Source of the DNA: Clostridia bacterium
Lineage (GTDB): Bacteria > Bacillota > Clostridia > Lachnospirales > Lachnospiraceae
Reading direction: 5' to 3'
Assembly (NCBI GenBank): GCA_910575245.1
Contig: CAJTEN010000026.1
Coordinates: 1-64,000 of the forward strand
DNA length: 64,000 bases
Shown here: piece by piece, positions 42,035 through 51,235 of the stretch
Layout: each line of letters opens with the position of its first letter
How positions within the stretch are numbered: position 1 is the first letter of the stretch
The notes under the pieces: model-generated
Seen by the model: only the letters and a program-made list of their open reading frames with translations
The model's database searches: none
What the model was told of the DNA's origin: nothing
Translations under genes and position numbers: made by a program

Positions 42035-42363
42035 TCAACTATTTAATTCACCGGGACGGGTAGCGTGCACCTACCTTCCGGCTGTCCTGTTAAGCATATA
42101 ATAACCAATATGTTGATATTTTGCAATAATCAAAATCTGCTCCACAGGGTTGTTTCATGAAGGATTTATATATATCAACGTTCCGTTTTCTTTTTCACGG
42201 TCTATTATCATGATACATTCCTGTATAAATTCTGTCAATTTTCCTCACTGCTGCCGGAATCTAAAGAAACAGATCTACGAAATCCGACATTTCCTATACA
42301 ATATTGATTAGAACTAAGAGTTTTTTCATAAATACCGTTGTCAATTTATATAAGCAAAAAACA

Positions 42364-43521
42364 TTACAATTGCTTTTCTAATTCTTTATTGCCCATTTTC
42401 TGATAAAGTAAATCCGCAAAAGCAATAAGAAATATGTTATGTGCCATCATATATAGTCCATTTTCCATTGTTCCATACAAAGCATATACAAACAAAATAA
42501 TAACAAGAATATTTCGTTTCTGTATTATCATTTCCCTTACTAAAAAGATATAGAAAAAGGTACAAATCAAAAAAACAGGTATCCCATACCTTAAAAGAAT
42601 ACTTAGATATGCATTGTCCAAATATAGTCGGCTGGTAAGCCCTATCCCCCTCACTTCTTCCTCAGTCATATATATCTGTTGTCCCCAAAATGAAGTCCCG
42701 TATATCTGCCATACTCTATGTCCCCATGAAAATCTTCCAGACATCCATTTATCTATCCTTGATAAAAGCAAATTTCTATTTACATCTATATAAGATAAAA
42801 TTATACTAAGCACATTCAACAAAATGATTCCTATTAATAATCCTCCTAGATATATCTTCATAAATATCTGTTGTTGATTCTCAATATATTTGTAAATAAG
42901 TAGCAATACGAGCAATACTATCAAACTAATATATGCCGTCTGAGAATTAGGAACTTTAATTATAAAAACGATCGTCAAAATTACATAACAATAGTTCAAT
43001 ATCCCCAATTTATCTCTATTAATATAGCAATTACATAGTATTAGCTGAAAGATTCTTAATCCTAAATAATTAGGATGTGAAAATCCCAATGACAACCGTT
43101 GGATACTTCCTCTCATCATTGTAAAATCCTCAATAAATCCAAAAATACACAATGCAATAACCAACGGCAGCATTATTTGAAGAATTCTATATGCAATATG
43201 TACTATCTCATCAAAACTATTATTTTTTGCTGCTACAATAAACATCCATGTAGACAACAATGTTCTGTGCCCTGACAATACTGTCGCAATAGCAATAAGT
43301 AAAGTTACTCCTATTATAATTATCAACTCTTTCTTTTTATAGGATTGAAATATAACTATTTTAATCATAAGTAAAATAAAAATTAACCAGCTAACCGCAT
43401 TACTTAATGTTTCGATTCTAATTCCCATAAAAGTTTTTAACGTGGTATTAAATATTACTTCCGTACTATACCAAAGAATAAAAATAAATATATATACTTT
43501 TTTATAAATACTTTTATGCAT
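42364..43521 (-). CDS. wzy: Wzy-type polysaccharide polymerase
   Basis: 385 residues, almost entirely membrane helices (at least nine), with a larger extracytoplasmic loop around residues 245-300 (RNLLLSRIDKWMSGRFSWGHRVWQIYG). That pattern, WG-H-R near the loop, is usual for O-antigen/capsule polymerases (Wzy/EpsK-like), which are poorly conserved in sequence. It is the last gene of the glycan operon. Very AT-rich. It would join repeat units outside the membrane. Confidence 0.75.
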   Translation of the reverse strand: MHKSIYKKVYIFIFILWYSTEVIFNTTLKTFMGIRIETLSNAVSWLIFILLMIKIVIFQSYKKKELIIIIGVTLLIAIATVLSGHRTLLSTWMFIVAAKNNSFDEIVHIAYRILQIMLPLVIALCIFGFIEDFTMMRGSIQRLSLGFSHPNYLGLRIFQLILCNCYINRDKLGILNYCYVILTIVFIIKVPNSQTAYISLIVLLVLLLIYKYIENQQQIFMKIYLGGLLIGIILLNVLSIILSYIDVNRNLLLSRIDKWMSGRFSWGHRVWQIYGTSFWGQQIYMTEEEVRGIGLTSRLYLDNAYLSILLRYGIPVFLICTFFYIFLVREMIIQKRNILVIILFVYALYGTMENGLYMMAHNIFLIAFADLLYQKMGNKELEKQL

Positions 43522-43536
43522 ACTATCTCTTATATC

Positions 43537-44730
43537 CTATTCGCATTTTAAAAGCCCGGTTTCACATAAAATGAATTCAATGATATCTCTTACCGCGCCA
43601 TCCCCTCCATTTAAATCACTCACATATCTTGCAGACTTTTTTATAGCATCAGAAGCATTATTCACTGTACACGGGAATCCCACATTTTTCAACACATCCA
43701 TGTCATTAATGTCATCTCCGACATAAGCAATTTCAGTCAAATCAATCTGATATCTATCTGCAAGCTGCTTTATAACACTCAATTTATCGTCTACTCCCTG
43801 ATGCAGTTCATCTATGCAAAGCTTCCTTGCCCTCGTTTCAGTAATTCGGGTATTTTCGCCCGTTATAATCCCCGTTACGATTCCTCTCTTTCTTAAAAGT
43901 GAAAATCCCATTCCATCTCTGGTATTGAATTTTTTTAGTTCATCCCCTTTTTCGGAATAATACATACCGCCATCTGTAAGGCAGCCGTCGCAATCTGTCA
44001 GAAACATTTTTATTTTTCCAGACCGTTCTTTTTCTCTCAGGGACATTTCCCTTCTTTTCAATAATTCCTCAGTAATGATCCAGTCACTTGTTTCATCAAT
44101 CTCAAAGGCGCTGTCTTCCTTCATTTCATATGCCATAATATTGCCTGAAATTCTATTTTGAGATGTCAACAAATCCTCTTTGGAAGTAATATAAAAAGCT
44201 CCATTTTCCATCAAATATCCTGAAAATTCCTGCCTTCTTGGCCTATGAAACACATCATAATTTAATGGAATAGCAGAACCCTTATCATTTTTTTCCCACA
44301 GAAAACGGCGCTGTCGCACACAAGAAAGCACACTATCTGTACCAGACTGCATAAACATTTCAAATCCACCTGTCAAATCATCTGCCATAAGAAGCGGTGA
44401 CGTTGCCTGAACCAATACGATATTATCAAAATCATACTTTTGGGCAAACTCCAACATAGCGCTTTCTGTGGAGGCTGTGTCGGAAGCCGTCTCTGATGAA
44501 CGTCCAATTACTTCCATTTTCTGAAAAAGATCCTTATTTTCTTTTTGTATCTGATTCACTGTTTCCCGGACTTTATCGCTGTCAGTTGACACATAAACGA
44601 CATCTATGCAAGAACATTCGCATGCTGCCTTGATTGTCCAATAAACCAACGGCCGCCCACATATTGTTTTTATATTCTTTAAAGGAATAGATTTGCTTCC
44701 GCCTCTAACAGGTATGAATGCAACATTCAT
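43537..44730 (-). CDS. neuA: CMP-sialate synthetase fused to a KdsC-like HAD phosphatase
   Basis: 397 residues. N-terminal cytidylyltransferase (1 to about 225): AFIPVRGGSKSIPLKNIK (CTP loop, 4-21), SPLLMADDL and DETSDW. C-terminal HAD phosphatase (about 240-395): motif I DCDGCLTDG (246-254, nucleophile D246), ITGEN (289-293), DDKLSVIKQL, motif IV GDDINDMDVL (338-347). The phosphatase half resembles KdsC and the tails of eukaryotic and Bacteroides CMP-sialate enzymes. A synthase that makes a 9-phosphate product would need such an activity. The ATG at 44730 has GGGAGG 7 nt upstream. Confidence 0.85.
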   Translation of the reverse strand: MNVAFIPVRGGSKSIPLKNIKTICGRPLVYWTIKAACECSCIDVVYVSTDSDKVRETVNQIQKENKDLFQKMEVIGRSSETASDTASTESAMLEFAQKYDFDNIVLVQATSPLLMADDLTGGFEMFMQSGTDSVLSCVRQRRFLWEKNDKGSAIPLNYDVFHRPRRQEFSGYLMENGAFYITSKEDLLTSQNRISGNIMAYEMKEDSAFEIDETSDWIITEELLKRREMSLREKERSGKIKMFLTDCDGCLTDGGMYYSEKGDELKKFNTRDGMGFSLLRKRGIVTGIITGENTRITETRARKLCIDELHQGVDDKLSVIKQLADRYQIDLTEIAYVGDDINDMDVLKNVGFPCTVNNASDAIKKSARYVSDLNGGDGAVRDIIEFILCETGLLKCE

Positions 44731-44779
44731 TACTGTACCTCCCATGATAGATACTGTATGAGACTTTGTCCACACAACC

Positions 44780-46249
44780 TCATTTTCTGCATCTATTTAA
44801 CATCTTGCCGGAATAATTCTTATAAACCAAACAAGTTGTCACTGTAAAGCCTATAAAGTAGATTATCATAGCTCTCCAATTACAGCCCAATACACTATTG
44901 ACAATATAAAAATTTGACATTTCCAGCAAAACATAAGCAAAATTTTTTAACCATCTCATATGAAAACTTTTATCTAAAAAAAGTGCTAAACAAAGATACC
45001 AGATCACCAATGTCACAATAGAAGCAATCGAAAATGCTATTGGTTCATGAAAAAGCATATACCCTACACAATTCAATATGCCCCCTGCTAAAAGTATTCC
45101 AAGCGCAATATGCAGGTAGCATTTTAACTGATTCAATACCTTATAATAAGTAAACATAATCAGATTGATGCAACAAGACAATGCCAATCCCGGCATAATA
45201 ATTTGTAAGTAATCCAATGCTTGCGCATAATCCGCCAGAAACCATTTTATAAAATAATTCAGCGGAAAAAATGCTGTAAGTGAAAAAAACACTATGATAG
45301 AGACTGCAGACATTAGCACCGAAAATTTAGACACCGCCTCCTGCACTTCCAAACGCTTCAGACCTGGAAACATCACTGTCGCGATTGCGCTTATAATTCC
45401 GGTGATCATATTAGTGATGCTGTACGCAAATGCATACAGTGAATACGTTTCCATATCAAACATTATTTCCACCATTTGGCTATCTAAGAAAAAAACCAAA
45501 TGCGCAACCTGATATGAAATTGTCAATAAAATACCCACTGTAAAGATTTTTTTAATTTTGGGAATCCATTTGTTTAAGGAATCAGCCTTTCCAAAAGTTA
45601 ATTCTTTATATGTTCTCATATACCATACAAGCAAAACAGCATCTATCAAAACAATCCCCAAAATATAGATCATTCCATTCGCCCGCAGAATCTCCAGCTT
45701 ATCTAATACAACTAAAATACCTAACACCAAGATCTGCATGACTGCCTGTATAATATTACGTAATGTATACTTCTTAAACTGCATCACCGCCTGAGACACA
45801 TACTTATAATATGTTGTCAGATTAACAACTATCGCATCTATCCCTATCATACAGAAAATATAGCATTTCATCCCTTGACATACAGCTAATGATATTCCAA
45901 CAATCAATATAGAAATGATCGTCTGAAAACTAATGAAAAATCTTGTATACACTCGAAATTCAGTCTGATTTATTTCCTGATAATTCTTTCCTCCATAAAT
46001 CAGCAATATTCCATCTGGGAATCCAAAATGAAGAAGCATCGCATATGCAAGGTATAGCGTGAAAATTTTGTAATAACCATATTCCATAACCCCCAATACT
46101 TTAGGAACAATAAGCCACGCCAAAGCTTTTGCAATAAGCAATGCTGCATTTCCTAATACTACTAATAAAATTCCACCTACCGCACCTTCTTTTATGGTAT
46201 ACTTTACTTCTATAAATAGTTTCTTAATACTTCCTTTACCTTTTTCCAT
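44780..46249 (-). CDS. wzx: Wzx-type polysaccharide flippase
   Basis: 489 residues with about 12-14 membrane helices, of the MOP superfamily (polysaccharide export type). It moves lipid-linked repeat units to the outer face. The start EVKYTIKEGAVGGILLVVLGNAALLIAKALAWLIVPKVLGVMEYGYYKIFTLYLAY is characteristic. It overlaps the upstream glycosyltransferase by 40 bp. AT-rich. Confidence 0.85.
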   Translation of the reverse strand: MEKGKGSIKKLFIEVKYTIKEGAVGGILLVVLGNAALLIAKALAWLIVPKVLGVMEYGYYKIFTLYLAYAMLLHFGFPDGILLIYGGKNYQEINQTEFRVYTRFFISFQTIISILIVGISLAVCQGMKCYIFCMIGIDAIVVNLTTYYKYVSQAVMQFKKYTLRNIIQAVMQILVLGILVVLDKLEILRANGMIYILGIVLIDAVLLVWYMRTYKELTFGKADSLNKWIPKIKKIFTVGILLTISYQVAHLVFFLDSQMVEIMFDMETYSLYAFAYSITNMITGIISAIATVMFPGLKRLEVQEAVSKFSVLMSAVSIIVFFSLTAFFPLNYFIKWFLADYAQALDYLQIIMPGLALSCCINLIMFTYYKVLNQLKCYLHIALGILLAGGILNCVGYMLFHEPIAFSIASIVTLVIWYLCLALFLDKSFHMRWLKNFAYVLLEMSNFYIVNSVLGCNWRAMIIYFIGFTVTTCLVYKNYSGKMLNRCRK

Positions 46250-47229
46250 AATGAAGCCGTCCCACGCCCCAAATTATATTTCACAATAATCCTGCAGCCC
46301 AAATAATAAATCTTCCTACTTAAAGAAAGCTCTTTCGTTTGATATAACTGTTTTCTATAATATTTTAATTGTGGTAACAAACTTTTTATCGCATTACTGC
46401 ATCCATAAACACAATATGCTTCGAAAAGCATTTTACTCAAACACATCTGATACCGTAATTCGGCAATTGAAACTAGTTGTCCTGACATTGCTCTACATTT
46501 TTGTATAATATGGTTCCACGCAGTGAGATTACTTAATTTACTCTTACTTATACTACAATTTCTTGAGACATTCTTATCATGAATCACATAATGATAAAAA
46601 ATATCATTTAAAAGTGCTGCTTTTCTGATAGATACAATATAATCACACCAAAATACGCCATCTTCAGTTTCATATATATTCTCATCAAAAAAAACTCTAT
46701 TATTAAGTTGAACCTCTCTTTTTCCTATTTTATTTCCTGGATATACCGAAATACTATTTGAACCTGATGCCCGTATCAATAACTTTAATGCATGAGCTGC
46801 ATCTACATAAGTATCTGCATGTTCATGACTAAGCTTTTCAACCCGCCCCGGCTCTTCTTCATACTCCTTGCCGATTCCACAACAAACCATATCCGCATCA
46901 TGTTCTTCCATTGCAAGAACCATTTTTTCATACATGTCATATTCGATATAATCATCCGAATCAACGAATGCAAAATACTTTCCCTGCGCCTTCTCTAATC
47001 CTCTGTTCCTGGCAGCACTGACTCCCGCATTCTGTTGATGGATTACAAAAATCCTGTTATCTTCTTTCGCCAGTTTATCACACAATACACCAGAATTATC
47101 CTCCGATCCATCATCGACCACTATGATTTCTATATTTTTCAAGCTACTTGCAGATACAGACTTTATACATCTCTCCAAAAAATTTTCTCTATTAAAAACT
47201 GGAATAATAACGCTTAAAACAGGCTTCAA
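46210..47229 (-). CDS. GT2-family glycosyltransferase
   Basis: 339 residues. GT-A fold: LSVIIPVFNRENFLERCIKSV (about 4-24), IVVDDGSEDNS (about 35-45), GVSAARNRGLEKAQGKYFAFVDSDDYI (about 68-94) with the DSDD metal site. The C-terminal 150 residues lack membrane segments. Linkage and sugar are unknown. Confidence 0.88.
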   Translation of the reverse strand: MKPVLSVIIPVFNRENFLERCIKSVSASSLKNIEIIVVDDGSEDNSGVLCDKLAKEDNRIFVIHQQNAGVSAARNRGLEKAQGKYFAFVDSDDYIEYDMYEKMVLAMEEHDADMVCCGIGKEYEEEPGRVEKLSHEHADTYVDAAHALKLLIRASGSNSISVYPGNKIGKREVQLNNRVFFDENIYETEDGVFWCDYIVSIRKAALLNDIFYHYVIHDKNVSRNCSISKSKLSNLTAWNHIIQKCRAMSGQLVSIAELRYQMCLSKMLFEAYCVYGCSNAIKSLLPQLKYYRKQLYQTKELSLSRKIYYLGCRIIVKYNLGRGTASLWKKVKEVLRNYL

Positions 47230-47255
47230 TTATGTCAGCTCCTCCATAGATACCC

Positions 47256-48197
47256 TTATCTTTTATGCTGTAATTTATTGAAAAAAATCTTATCATCCGT
47301 TTTTTCTAAAGATGATTCGCGGTTCATGTATTCATGCCTATATTTAAGTTTATTCCTCTGTTCCATCTCAATTGGAATAATCTCTTCTTTCTTAAATTTT
47401 AGTGCCTCATAAACTGCCTTTAAATTCCTAACCAATTTACGAACACCATCAGGTTCTAATGACGCTGCATGGTCTGTTCCTTTCCATGTGCGATCCAGCG
47501 TATAATGTCTCTCTACTACGGATGCACCCAATGTATAAGCAGCAACATCAACTGCAATTCCCAAATGATGTCCTGAAAATCCGATCTCCTTAACCCTATC
47601 TTCATATTGTTCTCGCATTCGCTTGATTTCCAAAAGATATACATCAGAAAACGGAATCGGATACCCTGAAACACAATGAAACAGTACCAAGTCCTTTGCC
47701 CTGCCATGTTTCTCAAATAGTTGAACTATTTCTTCTTTCTCCATATAAGTTGTCATTCCAAATGAAAGCTGAATCTCCCCTTCATAATTCTCACATAACC
47801 ACTGCAGCATTGCGAAATGATTATTACATGCCGAAGGAATCTTGATGAAATCAGGTCTTAAATATGCAATTTCTTTCGCTGAAGTTATATCCCACACAGA
47901 GGCTGCATATGTAATACCTGCTTCTTCACACCATTTTTTTAGTTGCGCATGCTCCTCCGCTGTAAATTCTAAAAACTCTCTATGTTCTCCGTATGTTTTT
48001 CCATACGAATTGTAAGGATTAGGATGTGGAGCATTATATTGCTCTGGCGTTAGTAACTCTTTGGGACATCTTTTTTGAAATTTGATTGCATCTGCTCTAC
48101 AAAATATAGCCGCAGTTGTAATCATTTCATGCGCAATCTCCATCTGTCCCATATGATTACACCCTGCTTCCGCTATAACATAAGGAGGCTTGTACAT
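47256..48197 (-). CDS. neuB: NeuB-type nonulosonic acid synthase lacking the SAF domain
   Basis: 313 residues. TIM-barrel motifs of the N-acetylneuraminate/legionaminate/pseudaminate synthase family are present: IAEAGCNHMGQ (8-18), DAIKFQKR, FIKIPSACNNH, LFHCVSGYP, GFSGHHLG and ERHYTLDRTWKGTDHAASLEP. It condenses PEP with an N-acetylhexosamine or its 6-phosphate. The usual C-terminal antifreeze-like (SAF) domain of about 60 residues is missing; only a charged tail of about 30 residues follows. GAGAGGAG precedes the ATG at 48197. No neuC epimerase occurs in the window. Confidence 0.88.
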   Translation of the reverse strand: MYKPPYVIAEAGCNHMGQMEIAHEMITTAAIFCRADAIKFQKRCPKELLTPEQYNAPHPNPYNSYGKTYGEHREFLEFTAEEHAQLKKWCEEAGITYAASVWDITSAKEIAYLRPDFIKIPSACNNHFAMLQWLCENYEGEIQLSFGMTTYMEKEEIVQLFEKHGRAKDLVLFHCVSGYPIPFSDVYLLEIKRMREQYEDRVKEIGFSGHHLGIAVDVAAYTLGASVVERHYTLDRTWKGTDHAASLEPDGVRKLVRNLKAVYEALKFKKEEIIPIEMEQRNKLKYRHEYMNRESSLEKTDDKIFFNKLQHKR

Positions 48198-48213
48198 AAA
48201 TTCTCCTCTCCCA

Positions 48214-49233
48214 TCACCATAATTCATGAAGCTCATATTTCAACTCACTTAAAAATCTCTCATTCAAATTAATTCTCACATCTGCATTCGCTGTCTCAAC
48301 CGCGCTTGTGCATAGTCCAATTGCGAATTTAAATTTAACACCCAAAATATTCAATAATTCGCTTGGATAATTTCCTTTTAAAATCAATGCTTCCGGAAAA
48401 TCATAATGAGTTGTATCTCTAGGATGAATCTTTACAAATACTTTTCCATATTTTGAATAATACTTTACAAGATCCTTATAAATTCTAATCTTATCTTTTT
48501 CTTTTACATAGCCATCCTCAGAAATAGGCTGTGTATAAAGAATCCCATTTGCATCTTTTCCAAGCCTTTCAATTTCCAGCCTGTCCTGAAAATTCACAAA
48601 CAAATCAAGCAATTCATACTTTTCATCTTCGCTAAAATCTAAGTTTAATTCAAACTGTTTCAATTCCGGTATCGGATAACTTGAAAAAAGCTCTTTATTT
48701 TGAACATAAATTCCCTTTACTCTACTATCTTTCCAAAACTCTTTTTGGTTTCCATAAAGACGCTTTAGCCATAAAATAAACGCATTCTCACTTGGAGTTG
48801 CAATCTGCGCATACCCTTCCTCAATGAAAATGCTCTCTTTACAGCAGCGAAACCAAAGAGAGGCTGGGTAACATACTAAAGCTTTATTCCATGTATGGTT
48901 TACTAAAAAAAATTCTTGTCTCCGTGTGTGCAGTTTACTTAAAACCCGCTTTATTATCGCAAGATTTTCTCTATCACTTAATCCAACTGCACGGTGCAAC
49001 ATATTTTTCTTATTAATTACTTCACATATAATTCCGCGTTGCTCCATTTTTGAAGCAATATCCTCAAAGTAGTTTATATTCTTTTGAGAATATGTCGGCA
49101 ATATCAGACCGCACTTTCCATACAAATCAGCCTTCATGATCAGCGAAGCCGCAATCAAAATGTTATATGGCGAAGAACATACAAAAATTATCTTATCTTG
49201 TGTCTCTCTCAATATTTCAACAATCTTTGTCAT
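48214..49233 (-). CDS. Sialyltransferase-like (GT52/polysialyltransferase type) glycosyltransferase
   Basis: 339 residues, GT-B-like. Early FVCSSPYNILIAASLIM and the late signature KVFVKIHPRDTTHYDFPEALIL (about 270-291), followed by PSELL and GLCTSAVETANA, match the HPR-D and SS/TSA blocks of GT52 and capsule sialyltransferases. Position next to neuB supports transfer of a CMP-activated nonulosonic acid. The call is by motif and context; the exact family is not certain. Confidence 0.7.
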   Translation of the reverse strand: MTKIVEILRETQDKIIFVCSSPYNILIAASLIMKADLYGKCGLILPTYSQKNINYFEDIASKMEQRGIICEVINKKNMLHRAVGLSDRENLAIIKRVLSKLHTRRQEFFLVNHTWNKALVCYPASLWFRCCKESIFIEEGYAQIATPSENAFILWLKRLYGNQKEFWKDSRVKGIYVQNKELFSSYPIPELKQFELNLDFSEDEKYELLDLFVNFQDRLEIERLGKDANGILYTQPISEDGYVKEKDKIRIYKDLVKYYSKYGKVFVKIHPRDTTHYDFPEALILKGNYPSELLNILGVKFKFAIGLCTSAVETANADVRINLNERFLSELKYELHELW

Positions 49234-49288
49234 ACCACTTCACATCCTCATGTCTATTCTATAAATTCTCAATACAAGACTTCACCAT

Positions 49289-50332
49289 TCACGCCCGAAA
49301 ATCCTTCTTCAAAACCTGACTCATCAACCAATACACATATACAATTACAACAAACAAATGGCATTTGTACGCCATTGATGCGCAGCAAACGGCCAAGGCA
49401 TATGTAGATTTTTTGTATGCGTATTTTAGAGATAAATATCTATTTTTTCTCCATTCCGGGAAATTTTCATCCATAAATTTTCTCGTTCTGTTAATATAGA
49501 ATTGTGCTTTTTGCATATTTTTAAAAGATAATCTGCAAGTTCCACCAATTCCACACCGAATAAACATTTGTACCACAAATAATTCCATAAATTCACAATA
49601 TTTCTTATCTTTGTTGAAATTCTCTTTTGCCTCTTTAAATCCTTCCAGCATAGACTCGAATATTTCATTTGTGATGGCACCTGACAGTGATGTTTCTCGT
49701 AATCTATAATGATATAGAACTTCGTTTATAAATTTGATCGATTTTACCTCCGGAAGCACAGAAAACAAAAAAATAGTATCTTCTGATCTCTTTATTGCAG
49801 TAAATCGAACATCTGAGATTACTGTCCGCCTGTATAACTTATTCCATACAACAGGATTCATATATCCAAGAAGATCAAAATTTTTAATATCTGTAATTAA
49901 TTCCTCCGGATTGTTAATCATTTCTACACATATTGTCTTTCTTGTTTTATCATCAAACCTCTCTAAGCCACATATGGTAACATCTGCATGGTATTTGTCT
50001 GCGTTATTCACCATTTTTTCAATAAATTCTGGTGCAATGTAATCATCAGAATCCAGTAAAAGAATATATTCACCTTGACTGTCACACTGATTTAACCCTT
50101 CATTTCTTGCCCCACACAAACCCAAATTTATTACATTATTAATTATATGGATTTTATCAGGAAATGAATTTGCAAAATTTTCAATTATGTCAAGCGAATT
50201 ATCCGTCGATTTATCATTTACCACCCATACGTCAAAATCCTGAAAAGTTTGATTCATTAAAGATTCAAAAAATTCCGTTAAATAAGCTCCAACATTATAT
50301 ACCGGAACGATTACATTTACTTTTGTATTCAT
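49289..50332 (-). CDS. GT2-family glycosyltransferase
   Basis: 347 residues. VNVIVPVYNVGAYLTEFFESLMNQ, VWVVNDKSTDNSLDI, GLCGARNEGLNQ and ILLLDSDDYI give a standard GT-A core (1-105). The C-terminus ends with a short hydrophobic segment (SMAYKCHLFVVIVYVYWLMSQ) that may touch the membrane. It abuts the phosphoglycosyl transferase gene. Confidence 0.88.
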   Translation of the reverse strand: MNTKVNVIVPVYNVGAYLTEFFESLMNQTFQDFDVWVVNDKSTDNSLDIIENFANSFPDKIHIINNVINLGLCGARNEGLNQCDSQGEYILLLDSDDYIAPEFIEKMVNNADKYHADVTICGLERFDDKTRKTICVEMINNPEELITDIKNFDLLGYMNPVVWNKLYRRTVISDVRFTAIKRSEDTIFLFSVLPEVKSIKFINEVLYHYRLRETSLSGAITNEIFESMLEGFKEAKENFNKDKKYCEFMELFVVQMFIRCGIGGTCRLSFKNMQKAQFYINRTRKFMDENFPEWRKNRYLSLKYAYKKSTYALAVCCASMAYKCHLFVVIVYVYWLMSQVLKKDFRA

Positions 50333-51040
50333 TTAATACGCCCCATCACTATCAAACACCGCCGGAACCGTTCTCACAATCATCTTAATATCCGTCCAGA
50401 GACTCATATCTTCTATATAATCCAGATCCAGCTCCACCCATTCTTCCCATTTAATATTGGCCCTGCCGCCGACCTGCCAATAACACGTAAGCCCCGGCTG
50501 CACCACAAGTCTCTGTTTCTCATACTCGCTGCACGCCTCCATCTGGAACGTCAGAATCGGTCTTGGGCCTACGATACTCATGTCACCCTTTATAATATTG
50601 ATAAGCTGCGGTAATTCATCTATGGAAAAACGTCTGATCACTTTGCCTGTCCTGGTGATTCTGGGATCATTCTTTATCTTAAAGGCATGGCCCGTCTGTT
50701 CGTTATCCTTCATCATTTCATGCAATTTCTCATCCGCATTTACATACATGCTGCGGAACTTATACATGGAAAAAGGCTTCATATCTTTTCCGGCCCGCTG
50801 CTGCACAAAAAATACCGGTCCGCGGTCCTCATACTTAACAGCGGCGGCCGTTACAAGGAACACAGGGGAAAGAACAATCAGCGCCGCTGCCGATAGCAGT
50901 ACATCCATGGCTCTTTTTATCCGTTTGTAAACCGGACTTTTTCTTCGGTATATCTCACGCATATTATACCTGTCAAAATCCGTTTCCATTATCGTAAGCA
51001 TCGGCCGTTCGGTGGTGTCTGTCGCAATCTTCTCCTGCAT
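50333..51040 (-). CDS. Polyprenyl-phosphate phosphoglycosyl transferase (initiating enzyme)
   Basis: Transfers the first sugar-1-phosphate to undecaprenyl phosphate. 235 residues: a short N-terminal tail, one re-entrant membrane helix (about 39-62, RAMDVLLSAAALIVLSPVFLVTAAAV), and the catalytic part with DRGPVFFVQQRAG, PFSMYKFRSMY, RRFSIDELPQLINII and MSIVGPRPILTFQ. It is the small monotopic (WcaJ/CpsE C-terminal) form without the N-terminal four-helix domain. GAGAGG precedes the start. Confidence 0.92.
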   Translation of the reverse strand: MQEKIATDTTERPMLTIMETDFDRYNMREIYRRKSPVYKRIKRAMDVLLSAAALIVLSPVFLVTAAAVKYEDRGPVFFVQQRAGKDMKPFSMYKFRSMYVNADEKLHEMMKDNEQTGHAFKIKNDPRITRTGKVIRRFSIDELPQLINIIKGDMSIVGPRPILTFQMEACSEYEKQRLVVQPGLTCYWQVGGRANIKWEEWVELDLDYIEDMSLWTDIKMIVRTVPAVFDSDGAY

Positions 51041-51070
51041 TCCACTTATCCTCTCAATCGGTCATCAAAC

Positions 51071-51095
51071 GTACCGCCGCCTTACGCGGCAGTAC
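51071..51095. repeat. GC-rich hairpin in the 195-bp gap upstream of the sugar transferase
   Basis: GTACCGCCGC-loop-GCGGCAGTAC, about 10 bp, within the gap separating the export/ligation genes from the sugar-assembly genes. On the minus strand a possible promoter (TTGAGC, 16 bp, TATACG) lies just upstream. It may be an internal control point of the operon. Confidence 0.4.
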
Positions 51096-51235
51096 GCATA
51101 ACCCACACTCGTCGTATAGTAAACTCTATCCTATGCTCAAATTGCCGAATTGGCGGTCGAATGGCTGTCCACATTATGAAAATCCGTGACTTTCATAATA
51201 AACCATCCATGCTTCCAATATTGATTCCCGGATTA

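Larger units (their letters stand above)
41325..42363. other. Kilobase intergenic region with a toxin relic and inverted repeats
   Basis: No intact gene is supported. It holds an imperfect 17-bp inverted repeat at 41470-41517, a holin-like toxin relic at 41914-41996 with its terminator, and an AT-rich stretch leading into the end of the glycan locus. Composition changes visibly at about 42.1 kb. Confidence 0.6.
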
